A DNA stretch of 64,000 nucleotides from Methylobacterium sp. Leaf117. Its GTDB lineage: Bacteria > Pseudomonadota > Alphaproteobacteria > Rhizobiales > Beijerinckiaceae. The stretch is from assembly GCF_001422985.1 (NCBI RefSeq), contig NZ_LMNL01000038.1, positions 27,268 through 91,267 of the forward strand, read 5' to 3'. The notes under the pieces are model-generated. The model was not told the origin of the DNA. It worked only from the letters and a program-made list of their open reading frames with translations, and searched no databases. The first letter of the stretch is position 1. Every line of letters starts with the position of its first letter. The position numbers were made by a program, and so were the translations under genes. Below, one piece after another: positions 51,687-60,230 of the stretch.

Positions 51687-52346
51687 TCAGCTGACAGTAT
51701 GAATCTGAACTGTCTTGTTGGAATCGAGGTCGGTTTGCTGGCCGGACTTCCATTCCGGCATTGCCTTGATCTGCTCGTCCGTAATCTGCCGAGTGATAAG
51801 ACGGTCACCCCGCATCACGATCTTGTCGAGTGGTATCGCGACCTGCTTCTCGCCAAGGCCGAGGAAGCCACCCTTGCCGATGACAATGCTGTTGTGACCG
51901 TGGCCATCCGAGATAACGTGTTCGACGTCTCCGAGCATGTCTCCTGCCGCATTGTATAAATTCAGGTCTCTCAGCTTCGATACGGTCAAGGTCCGTTGAT
52001 CACCCGACTCCGTCCTCGCCGTAGCATCTGTCGCATCAACCGCCTCGAATGCGGTAAATCCGTGCGGCCCCAGAGTCATGACGACAGGGTTGCCGTCTTT
52101 TGACTTCGCCTGAACAACGAAGGCTCGCGCAACGACCTTGACATCAGTGAAGCCGGCGCTCTGAAGGTCTTGCGTTAGCTTCTTGGCAGTCAATGCATTT
52201 TGCGCTGACGTCTGCTGATCACCCGCATTGGCGTTGCCCGCCGCCGCATTGGAAGGCGCATTGGCGGGACTGTTCGTCGTTTGCGCCAAAGCGACGCTTG
52301 GAAGAGCGAGCGTAGCGGCACAAGCTGCAATCAGATGAAGCTTCAT
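51687..52346 (-). CDS. Exported PRC-barrel domain protein (first copy)
   Basis: 219 residues. Signal peptide MKLHLIAACAATLALPSVAL-AQ, an Ala/Asn-rich linker (about 25-50), a small alpha/beta domain (KLTQDLQSAGFTDVKVVARA ... VMTLGPHGFTAFEAV), then a PRC-barrel (about 120-180) with KLRDLNLYNAAGDMLGDVEH and GGFLGLGEKQVAIPLDKIV. PRC-barrel proteins act in envelope or RNA-related binding, and exported ones in rhizobia-type bacteria are often stress-induced. A related protein is encoded at 56449. Monocistronic or with the gene at 51217. Confidence 0.88.
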   Translation of the reverse strand: MKLHLIAACAATLALPSVALAQTTNSPANAPSNAAAGNANAGDQQTSAQNALTAKKLTQDLQSAGFTDVKVVARAFVVQAKSKDGNPVVMTLGPHGFTAFEAVDATDATARTESGDQRTLTVSKLRDLNLYNAAGDMLGDVEHVISDGHGHNSIVIGKGGFLGLGEKQVAIPLDKIVMRGDRLITRQITDEQIKAMPEWKSGQQTDLDSNKTVQIHTVS

Positions 52347-52697
52347 AACTGTCTCCTATTGTTTGTCTGTCTTCGGCCAAACGAGATCTTTTTAGGACCT
52401 CGGTGTTTGCCGCTCGGCCGGTGCGTCGATCGGTGTTGCAGCACCTCCGTCGCCCCTTCACGAAAGGTGGGGTTCGGGTGGAGGCGCCACAGTCGGGAGT
52501 CTCCGGGTATCGTTGTCGGGACGAGCCTGACACGGGCGGTCACGGCTTCCACCAGATGCGTATGCCAACAGCCTTGGCCGTGCTTCGGGGGTCGAGATGA
52601 AGTTCAGGCGGACAAGCTGGACGTCGCTGCCTCGGCGGGCAGCGATGTCTACCGGAACAGTGCGTGCACCCTGAAGAACCCTGTGTGTCCAGAGTCG
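52347..52697. other. Intergenic stretch, nothing recognised
   Basis: About 350 bases after the end of the response regulator gene. Frames on the + strand here and into the regulator are antisense shadows. Confidence 0.4.
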
Positions 52698-53363
52698 CTA
52701 CCTCAGGGTCAGCGCGTCGAGCCAACCTTGCGCGGCGGCGTGCCGGATGATCTCGGCCCGCGTCCGAAGCCCGAGCTTCTCGGCGGCCCTCGCCTTGTAG
52801 GTCTCGACCGACTTCACGCTGAGGTCGATCCGACGCGCGATGTCCTTGTTGCTGAAGCCCTGTGCGATGAGGCGCAACACTTCTGCCTCACGGGGACTCA
52901 GCGCCTCCTTGGATTGCCCCGACGCCGCGCTCCCAGCCGAGGCGTGCGTGTCGGACAGTGCATGGCCCGCGACCGAAGGGTCGAGGTAGACGCCACCCGC
53001 CGCGACGGCCCTGACCGCGCGGAGGAGGTCCTCGGCGGCTGAGCGCTTCAGAAGGTAGCCACGCGCGCCGGCTTGAAGCAACGGCTGAACATAGGCCGCG
53101 TCCTCGTGCACCGTCATTACCAGGAGCTTGATGCCCGGACATTCGCTTCTGACGCGCTCGGTGAGTTCGAGGCCGTTGAGACCGGGCATCGAGATGTCGA
53201 TGACGGCGACGTCGGGTTTCAGCGAACAGATCATCGTCAGAGCATCGCTGCCGCTGGTGGCCTCGCCGACGAGGTCGATATCTGGGGTAGCGTTCAGGAG
53301 TGCTCGGATGCCGGCAAGGACGATGGGATGGTCGTCGGCCAACGCCACGCGGATGCGATTCAC
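52698..53363 (-). CDS. NarL/FixJ-type response regulator
   Basis: 221 residues. Receiver domain with D10/D11 (ALADDHP), phospho-accepting D56 (VAVIDISMPG) and conserved Lys in GYLLKRS, a linker, and a LuxR-type helix-turn-helix (EALSPREAEVLRLIAQGFSN, KDIARRIDLSVKSVETYKAR). It lies 13 bases downstream of the sensor kinase gene (53377-55458) and is certainly its partner. Targets are unknown, although the neighbouring exported proteins are candidates. Confidence 0.94.
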   Translation of the reverse strand: MNRIRVALADDHPIVLAGIRALLNATPDIDLVGEATSGSDALTMICSLKPDVAVIDISMPGLNGLELTERVRSECPGIKLLVMTVHEDAAYVQPLLQAGARGYLLKRSAAEDLLRAVRAVAAGGVYLDPSVAGHALSDTHASAGSAASGQSKEALSPREAEVLRLIAQGFSNKDIARRIDLSVKSVETYKARAAEKLGLRTRAEIIRHAAAQGWLDALTLR

Positions 53364-53376
53364 GATCGAGGCCTCC

Positions 53377-55458
53377 TCAAGCCGCAGACCGGCTTTGGAC
53401 AGGGACGCTCACGAACAAGGTCGTGCCGTATTCGGGAGATGCTTCCAACGTCAGAGTGCCCTCCAGGAGGGATAAACGCTCGCGGATGCCAGATAGGCCC
53501 AATCGCGGCTTGGCCGGCGAACCGTCCGGAGGCTGTTTAGGAACCCCCTCGGGATCGAAACCGACGCCGTCGTCCTCGATGATCACCCGGATCTCGTCTG
53601 GACGATGTTCGACCGAGACGCTGACTGTCGCGGCTCGCGCGTGCTTCAGGACGTTGGTGAGCGCTTCCTGCACGATCCGGTAGAGCGCGGTCTCGATCGC
53701 GGGCGGTATCCGCAGCGCATCCCCCAGGAACTCTAGGTCTGCGCGGATATCGTGGCGCTTGCTCCACTCGCGCAGCAGGGTGGCGAGAGCCTCGCGCAAT
53801 CCAAGATCGTCGAGCGCGGTCGGGCGCAGGTCGACGGCGGCGCGATGGATGTCGCGTCCGATCTCGCCGGCGAGCGCCTGCAACCACTGGACCTGGCGTT
53901 CGGCGGCCTCCGGTGTGCCTTCCGCAAGGATCCGTTCCAGGCTCTTCAAACCGAGCGAGAGCCCGGTGACCGTCTGCCCGACCTGATCGTGCAGTTCGCG
54001 GGCGATCCGGCGCTGCTCGTTCTCCTGGGCTTCCCCCAGGCGCCGGAGCAACTCGAGGCGTTCGGCTTCGGCACGCTTGCGCGGTTCGATGTCCGACACC
54101 ACCCCGTAGATCAGGCCGACCGGGAAGTCTTGGTGCATGCGTGGGACGCGTCCGGTCAGGCGAACCCAGCGCGGATCCGGCTCGCTCCCTACGACGCGGA
54201 ACTCCACGTCGAGCGGGCCGCTGTCCGCGAGGCTGCAGCGAAGGGCCCCCGTCAAGCGAGCCCGGTCCTCGGGCCGGACCACTTCAAGCACTTCGTCGGC
54301 ACCTGTTTGGATCTCTCCCCTGTCCTGTTCTTCAGCCTTCCACCCGAGGAGCTGGGCGGCGCGTGCGGAGCCGGTGACCTTTCCGTGCCCGACATCCCAA
54401 CGCAGGGTGCCGAGCTCCGCGGCTTCCACGGCCACGGCGCCCTGCTCTTCGCTCGACTGCAGAGCCAGGGCGAAGCGTGCCTGCTCGCCCGCCCGACGCT
54501 GTGCCATATCTCGGCCGACCAGCCCGACGAGGCCGAGGGCGAGGGCGATACTGACGACGCTGCCACCGGCCAGCACGTAGTACGACCGAGCGACAGGCGC
54601 GTTCAGCGCAGCGACCGGCATCCCGAAATGCACCGACCACCCTCCTGTGTCCTGAAGCGTTCGGTACACCACTTCGACGTTCGATCCCTCGAGCGTCGAG
54701 CCGTTGTAAAAGCCTTGTGGCGCCCGCCGGATGGCCGCCTGCAGGGCGGCGCTCGCCGGGTGGCCGAATTCCTCTGCTTCGGCGCGGGTTCGGGCGATGG
54801 TGTTGCCGTCGGAATCCACGATGGTTCCGACCCAGCCTTCCGGCGCTCCAGCGTCGCGCAGGATCGAGCTGACGGCGTTCGTGGCGAGCCTGACCGACAG
54901 GACGTAACGAAGGAGGCCGTCGCGGATCACAGGTACGCGAAGGGCGACGAGTCGCTTGCCGGAGATAGACCCGATCGGTCCGATGCCACCGACCACAGCC
55001 TGCTGCGTCCGCACGACCGCATCGAAGCTCTTGCGGTCGGCCGTCGGACCCAGCGTCTCGTCGAGGGCGCGCAGCAAATTGACGACTTGGACCCCATCAG
55101 GGCCCGCGAGCTCGACGGTCTCCCAGAGTGGATGGGCCTGCCGGAGCCGCTGGGCCTCGGTGTAGAACGCAGCGAGATCGGGCCGATCGAGGGCCGACGA
55201 GGCGGCCTCGGCCTCGAGAACCGCCACCTGCGCGGCGATGTCGGACGCTACGCGCTCGGCCACTCTTGTCGTACTCGCCACCGCCGCGCTTCGACCTAGG
55301 TCGCGCTGCTGCTGGGCCATGAGCGTAGCGACCCAGCCGCTGAGGAGCATGACTGGGATGGCCGCGGCGAAGACCAGGGCGATGAACGTGCGGCCGTTTC
55401 CGCGGCTTAGCTGATGACCGCCAACCGGGTCGGCGTTGCCTGTTCTCCGGATCATCAT
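53377..55458 (-). CDS. Sensor histidine kinase, dCache-PAS-HisKA_3
   Basis: NarX/DegS-class kinase of 693 residues. A membrane helix (about 25-47) leads to an extracytoplasmic dCache-like domain (about 48-285) with DRPDLAAFYTEAQRLRQAHP, then a second helix (about 296-316), a PAS domain (about 340-465), HisKA_3 with the phospho-His in ARELHDQVGQ, and HATPase_c (EALTNVLKHARA, DDGVGFDPEG, GLSGIRERLSLLEGTL). It is transcribed with the NarL-type regulator. The sensor half resembles the hybrid kinase at 655-2727, although the signalling halves belong to different classes. Confidence 0.93.
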   Translation of the reverse strand: MMIRRTGNADPVGGHQLSRGNGRTFIALVFAAAIPVMLLSGWVATLMAQQQRDLGRSAAVASTTRVAERVASDIAAQVAVLEAEAASSALDRPDLAAFYTEAQRLRQAHPLWETVELAGPDGVQVVNLLRALDETLGPTADRKSFDAVVRTQQAVVGGIGPIGSISGKRLVALRVPVIRDGLLRYVLSVRLATNAVSSILRDAGAPEGWVGTIVDSDGNTIARTRAEAEEFGHPASAALQAAIRRAPQGFYNGSTLEGSNVEVVYRTLQDTGGWSVHFGMPVAALNAPVARSYYVLAGGSVVSIALALGLVGLVGRDMAQRRAGEQARFALALQSSEEQGAVAVEAAELGTLRWDVGHGKVTGSARAAQLLGWKAEEQDRGEIQTGADEVLEVVRPEDRARLTGALRCSLADSGPLDVEFRVVGSEPDPRWVRLTGRVPRMHQDFPVGLIYGVVSDIEPRKRAEAERLELLRRLGEAQENEQRRIARELHDQVGQTVTGLSLGLKSLERILAEGTPEAAERQVQWLQALAGEIGRDIHRAAVDLRPTALDDLGLREALATLLREWSKRHDIRADLEFLGDALRIPPAIETALYRIVQEALTNVLKHARAATVSVSVEHRPDEIRVIIEDDGVGFDPEGVPKQPPDGSPAKPRLGLSGIRERLSLLEGTLTLEASPEYGTTLFVSVPVQSRSAA

Positions 55459-55571
55459 GCCTGTGCGCTCGAATGAAGCTGTCTCCGGTAAACCGCGACG
55501 TACTTGCTGGCCCCACGATCCTACCGCACTCCGGACTTCAGGCCGAGATCACACGGCCTGACGACTGCGGC

Positions 55572-55850
55572 TCACGACGGCTCAGCGCCAAAGTCGATGC
55601 CCGAGGAGATCCCGGATTTAGGAATCTCCTCGGCATCACCCAGGAGGCGCCGTGCCGACGCGATGACCTGGAGGGCTTGGCGGTCGCCTGCCGCTTCGCT
55701 AACCTCGAACTCGAGGCGGCGTAGGCGCTCGATCAGGCGCGGAGGTGCTGCCGTACGGTCATGTAGCTCCGCCTCCACCAGGACAGTGACCACCCTCTCG
55801 AGCCGACCCAGGCAGCGGCGTTCTAGTCTTCGTGTTAGCTTTCCTGTCAT
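55572..55850 (-). CDS. Small hypothetical protein (92 residues)
   Basis: Highly charged, helical: MTGKLTRRLERRCLGRLERV, VTVLVEAELHDRTAAPPRLI, ERLRRLEFEVSEAAGDRQAL and a polar tail. The ATG at 55850 has GGAGG nine bases upstream. A longer frame (to 56243) overlaps the next gene and is not supported. No family recognised. It may be co-transcribed with the Rmf/CrpP-like gene 125 bases upstream. Confidence 0.6.
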   Translation of the reverse strand: MTGKLTRRLERRCLGRLERVVTVLVEAELHDRTAAPPRLIERLRRLEFEVSEAAGDRQALQVIASARRLLGDAEEIPKSGISSGIDFGAEPS

Positions 55851-55974
55851 GGAGGCCTCCCCGCCTTTGCTCGAGATCGTCGCTGGACCGCCGGCCACGC
55901 CAAACGAAGCCGCTCCGTTGGGCCGCGACTGAGAAGCCGGAGTGGAAGGCGGATAGTGGTCCATGACCGCAGCC

Positions 55975-56205
55975 TCACCGCCAGACCAAATCTGGGATCG
56001 CATTTGCGGTGCGATCGGGAAGCGGCGGAGAGGAAGAAACGGTCTCTGTCGGGTGAGGCGCCCGCGCTCCGAACTCCCAGTTGGTCCCGTCGTACCCTTC
56101 CAACCAGGCGCGGCGCTCACGGGACTCTCCGGGATGCGGACAGGCATCGCGCGGGCGCCCGCCGACCCGGGCGCAAGCGCCTTGTTTGATGACTTCCATG
56201 AGCAT
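55975..56205 (-). CDS. Rmf/CrpP-like small protein
   Basis: 76 residues. The first 45 fit the ribosome-modulation-factor/CrpP pattern: MLMEVIKQGACARVGGRPRD, then ACPHPGESRERRAWLEGYDG, that is, a Gly-Ala helix, G-x-P-x-D-x-C-P-H turn and R-x-A-W-L-x-G-Y helix. The rest is Pro/Thr-rich and variable. The ATG at 56205 is preceded by AAAGGA. Rmf dimerises and inactivates 70S ribosomes in stationary phase, while CrpP-type relatives have been tied to stress and quinolone modification claims. Which applies here is unknown. A striking 27-bp palindrome lies 106 bases upstream. Confidence 0.65.
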   Translation of the reverse strand: MLMEVIKQGACARVGGRPRDACPHPGESRERRAWLEGYDGTNWEFGARAPHPTETVSSSPPLPDRTANAIPDLVWR

Positions 56206-56310
56206 GAGCCAATTCCTTTCAGCTGCGTCGACGCTCGCGCCACGGCTGAAAGGTGCGCTCATGATGTAGGGGCCGACAAGGCGCTTCGCGCCTTCCTCCG
56301 TTCTCACCGA

Positions 56311-56337
56311 CACCTGTCGGGATATTCCCGACAGGTG
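56311..56337. promoter_or_regulatory. 27-bp palindrome between the Rmf-like and PRC-barrel genes
   Basis: Perfect 12-base arms CACCTGTCGGGA (56311-56322) and TCCCGACAGGTG (56326-56337) around a TAT centre. It lies 111 bases from the PRC-barrel stop codon and 106 bases before the Rmf-like start, both on the minus strand. It could be an operator or a transcript hairpin. No T-run follows on either strand. Confidence 0.6.
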
Positions 56338-56448
56338 GAGTGGCGGAAGGGCCGTAGCCGATACCGTTGCGCGCTCTGTTTCACGTACACGCGGCCGCAG
56401 CACGGCGGGGCTTCAAGCCTCATCAGGCCGCCACCCGTGGTGCTTCGC

Positions 56449-56928
56449 TTAGGAGTTCTTCTTATCGTACTTGAACTCGGGTGCGTTTTTCAATGCATCC
56501 TTGTCGGTATCGACCATCGCCTTGAGCTTACCGTCCATGCGGTGAAGAAAAATCGAAGACGGGTCGACCACGACGTAGCGTTCGCCTATGCCGAGGAAGC
56601 CACCGACACTGACGACGACGCCACTGATCGTCTTTCCGTTTTCGATGACGAGATCTTCGATTTCGCCTACGCTCTCATCTTGCTTGTTGTACAGGTTCTT
56701 ACCCACGAGCTTTGAGGACGTGACATCGGCTGGCTTGGCCGTCACGAACTTGATCTTGGCGGTCGCCGTATTGGCCATGACCATGCCGCCGGACATGGCT
56801 GTGCCGGGTGGCTGTGCCGTCATGGGGATGGCCGGACTGTCTGTTTTGGCCACGCCCTTGTCCTGGGCGAAGGCCGGCGAAGCGAGTAATGGGGCGGCAA
56901 CGAGCGCGCTGATGACGATGTTCTTCAT
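56449..56928 (-). CDS. Exported PRC-barrel domain protein (second copy)
   Basis: 159 residues. Signal peptide MKNIVISALVAAPLLASPAF-AQ, a linker (about 22-65), then a PRC-barrel (about 70-140): DVTSSKLVGKNLYNKQDESV, GEIEDLVIENGKTISGVVVS and VGGFLGIGERYVVVDPSSIF. The start used is the ATG at 56928 (AGGTGAG upstream). A GTG at 56937 is possible. It is related to the protein at 51687, with the same GGFLG-G-E block, and may share its envelope role. A gene for a Gly/Tyr-rich exported protein lies just upstream. Confidence 0.88.
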   Translation of the reverse strand: MKNIVISALVAAPLLASPAFAQDKGVAKTDSPAIPMTAQPPGTAMSGGMVMANTATAKIKFVTAKPADVTSSKLVGKNLYNKQDESVGEIEDLVIENGKTISGVVVSVGGFLGIGERYVVVDPSSIFLHRMDGKLKAMVDTDKDALKNAPEFKYDKKNS

Positions 56929-57051
56929 GATACTCACCTGAGGTTGATAGATGGGGAACCAGCCTTACGGAGCGCGGTGGCTGGATAGATCGATCGTTCC
57001 GGAGGGAGCGCTTCACGGCGCGTTTGCAACGGACTCCCCTCCCAGTGCGCG

Positions 57052-57465
57052 TCAGTAGCCGCATCCATAGTAGGGACGGCGGGGCCCGTACCCGTATCCA
57101 TAGCTGTAGCCGACCGGGGCGTATCCAGGTGCATAGCCGTAGCTTGGTCCGTAATAGGCGGGCCGGATGGCCGCAGCTGCGAGGCCGAGACCGAGGCCGG
57201 CTGCGAGGCTGAAGCCGCGATGGCCGCGGCGGTAACCGTATCGGCCATGATGGCCGCCAAAGCCGTACCGCGCGGGGCGGAAGCCAACGCTCCGATATCC
57301 ACCGAAGTGTCCGTGATGATGGCGGAAGCCGCTGCTTCTGTAACCGTGGAGGCCAGCATGATGGCCGTGGAAGCCATGATTACCCCCGAAGGGACGCGCC
57401 TCGCTTGAAGACGAGAACAGAACAACACTCGATACCGCTGCGATGGCAACTGTAAGATGTCTCAT
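57052..57465 (-). CDS. Exported Gly/Tyr/His-rich low-complexity protein
   Basis: 137 residues. Signal peptide MRHLTVAIAAVSSVVLFSSS-SEA, then many GxHG, GYR, GFRP and GYGYGP repeats, ending PYYGCGY with one Cys. Repeats of this type occur in sulfur-globule-type and cell-envelope proteins. They may bind metals or form a surface layer. The ATG at 57465 has GGGAG upstream. The composition makes family assignment unreliable. It shares orientation with the PRC-barrel gene, 123 bases apart. Confidence 0.75.
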   Translation of the reverse strand: MRHLTVAIAAVSSVVLFSSSSEARPFGGNHGFHGHHAGLHGYRSSGFRHHHGHFGGYRSVGFRPARYGFGGHHGRYGYRRGHRGFSLAAGLGLGLAAAAIRPAYYGPSYGYAPGYAPVGYSYGYGYGPRRPYYGCGY

Positions 57466-57863
57466 CAGATCGAACTCCCTGAGTACCGATAGGCGCCATA
57501 GGGCGCAGTGGGCGGCCGCGATGCGGCCTCGGCAGTTCAACACGTCGGCCATAGTCGCACCCCTAGGCCCGACTTGACCGCCGTGCTGTACGGTATGCGC
57601 GGCTACCGGAACGACGTTGCCGCGGCGCGGACCAGACGTAACGTCTGGGCTTGGTGGGCGACCTCCACCCCGCTTGCTCGATGATCTGTGGCGCAACGCG
57701 CCGCCCAGCAGTCAGAGAAGACCGCAATCTTGTCAGGACAACCCTGACGCCACTCAAGAGCGCCCTCGCTTGCTTGCTTTCGCGGCCATTGCCGTTTCGC
57801 GAAACCTTGATCAGGATAACAGGAGCTCGCGGCCAACCGATAAGGAGCGGGAGGAGAACGACG

Positions 57864-57965
57864 ATGTCACCGGCCGCAAAACTCGTTTTTCACTGGAACG
57901 AAGGACGCGGAACACCTTTGGGAGCCCAAACATCTCTAGCGGCAGAATGCACGGGCCCGCGATAA
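57864..57965 (+). CDS. Possible 33-residue protein with a strong ribosome binding site
   Basis: MSPAAKLVFHWNEGRGTPLG followed by 13 residues. The ATG is preceded by GGGAGGAG, the best Shine-Dalgarno in this stretch. Otherwise unsupported. Could be a leader peptide or a chance ORF. Confidence 0.3.
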   Translation: MSPAAKLVFHWNEGRGTPLGAQTSLAAECTGPR

Positions 57966-58243
57966 ATTGGGCGTCGATGGTTTAACGATCACGCGCGGTA
58001 CACCGACGTAGGTGCCATCCAACTGGCTAGGCACCACGGCACAGACGCCCTGACCTCAGACTGCTCTGCGGGGCCCTCAACCATGTCATGCCGGTATCAG
58101 CTTGTCCCAACGTCAACGCGATTTCTCAAAGACGCGCCCTCAGGCTGCCGGAAGTGGCGACGATGGCCAAGGGATCTTCCTGGCCCTGCAAACGACAATG
58201 TCAGCCGTACAATTGGGCGGCAGTCCGGAACTGCTGGTAGAAT

Positions 58244-58382
58244 AGTGGTCAGGCTGGCTAGCGCACTTACGCTCGTCTTAGTCTTTGCATTCCTATCCCA
58301 AGCTGCTGACGGATCGAGTGGGGACGCGAAAGCCGAATCGCACTGCCAGGATGCGCCCGTTCACGAGCATCGGCCGCTTTGA
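58244..58382 (+). CDS. Possible small exported protein (45 residues)
   Basis: From a GTG at 58244 the frame begins with a signal-like segment VVRLASALTLVLVFAFLSQA and ends with a polar tail containing one Cys. It is open upstream to 58083. Only the hydrophobic pattern supports it. Confidence 0.3.
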
Positions 58383-58550
58383 TCAGGAAGGTGTCGATCG
58401 CAGGTGAGGTAGGGATACCATTGTGATTCAACGCGCACGGAGCGCCACCACGCAGCAACCAGGTAGTCCGGCGGCCGGAGGTTGCGTTGCTCGATGTTCG
58501 ATGATGGCCGCAACATCGATTGAATATCAGCCAAAAGGTGCCTTTCCAAT

Positions 58551-59612
58551 ATGGTTTTCAAACTTCTGCTAGTCCTCATTCCTGCATCGGCGGTGCTCAA
58601 ATACCTCATCGGCGCCTCTCCGCTCCTTGTGTTCGGCTCCAGTGCACTTGCCGTTGCAGTCCTGGCCGAATGGGTCCGGCGCGCTACCGACCAGCTCGCA
58701 GACCGGGTAGGACCCGCTCTCGGTGGATTGCTGACGGTGAGCTTCGGCAGCATCGCCGAGCTTGTACTCGCGCTATTTGTACTTCTGCGCGGAGAGGCCG
58801 AGGTCGTTCAGGCTCAGATCGCGGGCTCAATTATGGGAACTAGCCTATTTGGGCTGGGCCTGGCCATCATCGTGGGCGGAGCGACCAGGGAGCGACAGCG
58901 GTTCAGCGCGGAGCGGGCCGGCCTGCTTTCGACTCTATTGATCCTTGTCGTCATTGCCCTGTTGTTGCCGGCCGTGTTCGATTTGAGCGGGCGGATGTCC
59001 GACCGAGCAGTGACGTTGAGCATCACCGACGAGGAGCTCAGCCTCGGCGTCTCCGTCGTACTAATTCTGCTCTACCTCGCCAACCTCGGCTTTACGCTTG
59101 TCACCCACCGGGATGTCTTTGCGAAGGACAAAGACGGCGAAAAGGCCGACTGGAGTCTACCGTTTGCCTTGATGGTTCTCGTCGGCGCAACCGTGGCCAT
59201 AGCGTTCGAATCCGAGATGCTCGCGGGCACGGTCTCGCAGGCAGCGGGCTCCCTTCACCTTTCGCCGATGTTCCTGGGTGTCATAGTACTGGCGCTGGTC
59301 GGCACTGCCGGTGACTTATTTGCAGCATCTTGGTTCGCGCATGAAGACAAGATGGGCCTCGTCTTCAACATTTGCATTGGATCAGCAGTACAGGTAGCAC
59401 TGGTTCTCGCGCCTCTGCTGGTCATCATCTCCTGGGCGCTCGGCCATCCAATGACGCTCGTTTTCTCCAATCCTCTGCATCTCTTCGCGATTGCGAGCAC
59501 CGCCTTCATCGTCAACGGAGTCGCCCGGGATGGTGAGACAACTTGGTTTGAGGGCCTCCTTCTCGTCGGAGTGTATATCTTATTCGGACTGGCTTTTTTC
59601 TTCGGAAGTTAG
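58551..59612 (+). CDS. CAX/ChaA-like cation antiporter with altered signature motifs
   Basis: Eleven-helix inner-membrane protein of 353 residues with the inverted duplication of the cation:H+ antiporter family. The first repeat motif GGLLTVSFGSIAELV (58-72) has Thr62 and Ser67 where CAX proteins have two Asn (GLLNATFGNAVEL), but keeps Glu70. The second, LALVGTAGDLFAASW (247-261), has Thr252 and Asp255 in place of Asn and Glu (GNAAEH). A calcium/proton or sodium/proton exchanger is the nearest relative, but ion selectivity may differ. The loop at 188-202 is charged (DVFAKDKDGEKADW). Monocistronic. Confidence 0.82.
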   Translation: MVFKLLLVLIPASAVLKYLIGASPLLVFGSSALAVAVLAEWVRRATDQLADRVGPALGGLLTVSFGSIAELVLALFVLLRGEAEVVQAQIAGSIMGTSLFGLGLAIIVGGATRERQRFSAERAGLLSTLLILVVIALLLPAVFDLSGRMSDRAVTLSITDEELSLGVSVVLILLYLANLGFTLVTHRDVFAKDKDGEKADWSLPFALMVLVGATVAIAFESEMLAGTVSQAAGSLHLSPMFLGVIVLALVGTAGDLFAASWFAHEDKMGLVFNICIGSAVQVALVLAPLLVIISWALGHPMTLVFSNPLHLFAIASTAFIVNGVARDGETTWFEGLLLVGVYILFGLAFFFGS

Positions 59613-60230
59613 ACAGGAATACGACATAGGGGAGGGGGCAGGGAACGGCTTTGCGCTAACGATGCGACACGAGGCTGGAGCAATCCGTACGAACAATTAG
59701 CGCTCTCGGCTAAGGGCGCGAAAGCGGAAGTTGTCTATTTGCATGCCGTCGGGGAAGCAAGGAATTTTACTTAAGACGCCGTGCGGATTAGTGGCTTCTT
59801 GAGGAACTGACATCCCTCCATGCGATATGCAATAAATCATAGGTGATTAAAAACAATCACTATAATACCATTGCAGGCGCATTCCCCACATTTCGTATTC
59901 GCCTTACGCCCGGAACCATAACGGCTGTCTGGAAGATCGATCGCGACGACCCAACGAGGCGATTCGAACAGGCCGAATCGTTATCCTTGAGTGTTCGCTC
60001 AAGGATCTTGCGCGCCGCAGCAGGCGAAACAGACTAGATATCCGCGAAAGCAGGAAAACTCGAAGCCTCCTTTTAGCGTCTCTCGTTCATCTGATCCAAA
60101 TAAGCGCAATATTATGAGAGTGGTACCCTAGCGTACCACATTCCGGGCGAAACGGATTTTGCGCTCGGAACGCTAATTTCCGCCATTGGTTTAGTTAACG
60201 TTTCCAACATCAACGACGGGAGTTTTCACC
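59613..60230. other. AT-richer intergenic region, nothing recognised
   Basis: About 620 bases, lower in G+C than most of the window. A short frame at 59843-60037 is not convincing. It must contain the promoter for the exported protein gene at 60231. Confidence 0.4.

Larger units (their letters stand above)
57466..58550. other. Gene-poor region with two possible short ORFs
   Basis: About 1.1 kb before the antiporter gene. Apart from the two candidate short ORFs listed separately, frames here are random-looking. No hairpins of note. Confidence 0.4.

Noticed and set aside
53752..55299. 515-codon + strand ORF opposite the sensor kinase
   Set aside because: Antisense shadow with random composition.
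57052..57465. Tandem repeat or CRISPR-like structure suggested by repeated GGATA/GCCGTA pieces
   Set aside because: The repetition is explained by codons of the Gly/Tyr/His-rich exported protein; there are no regular direct repeats with unique spacers.
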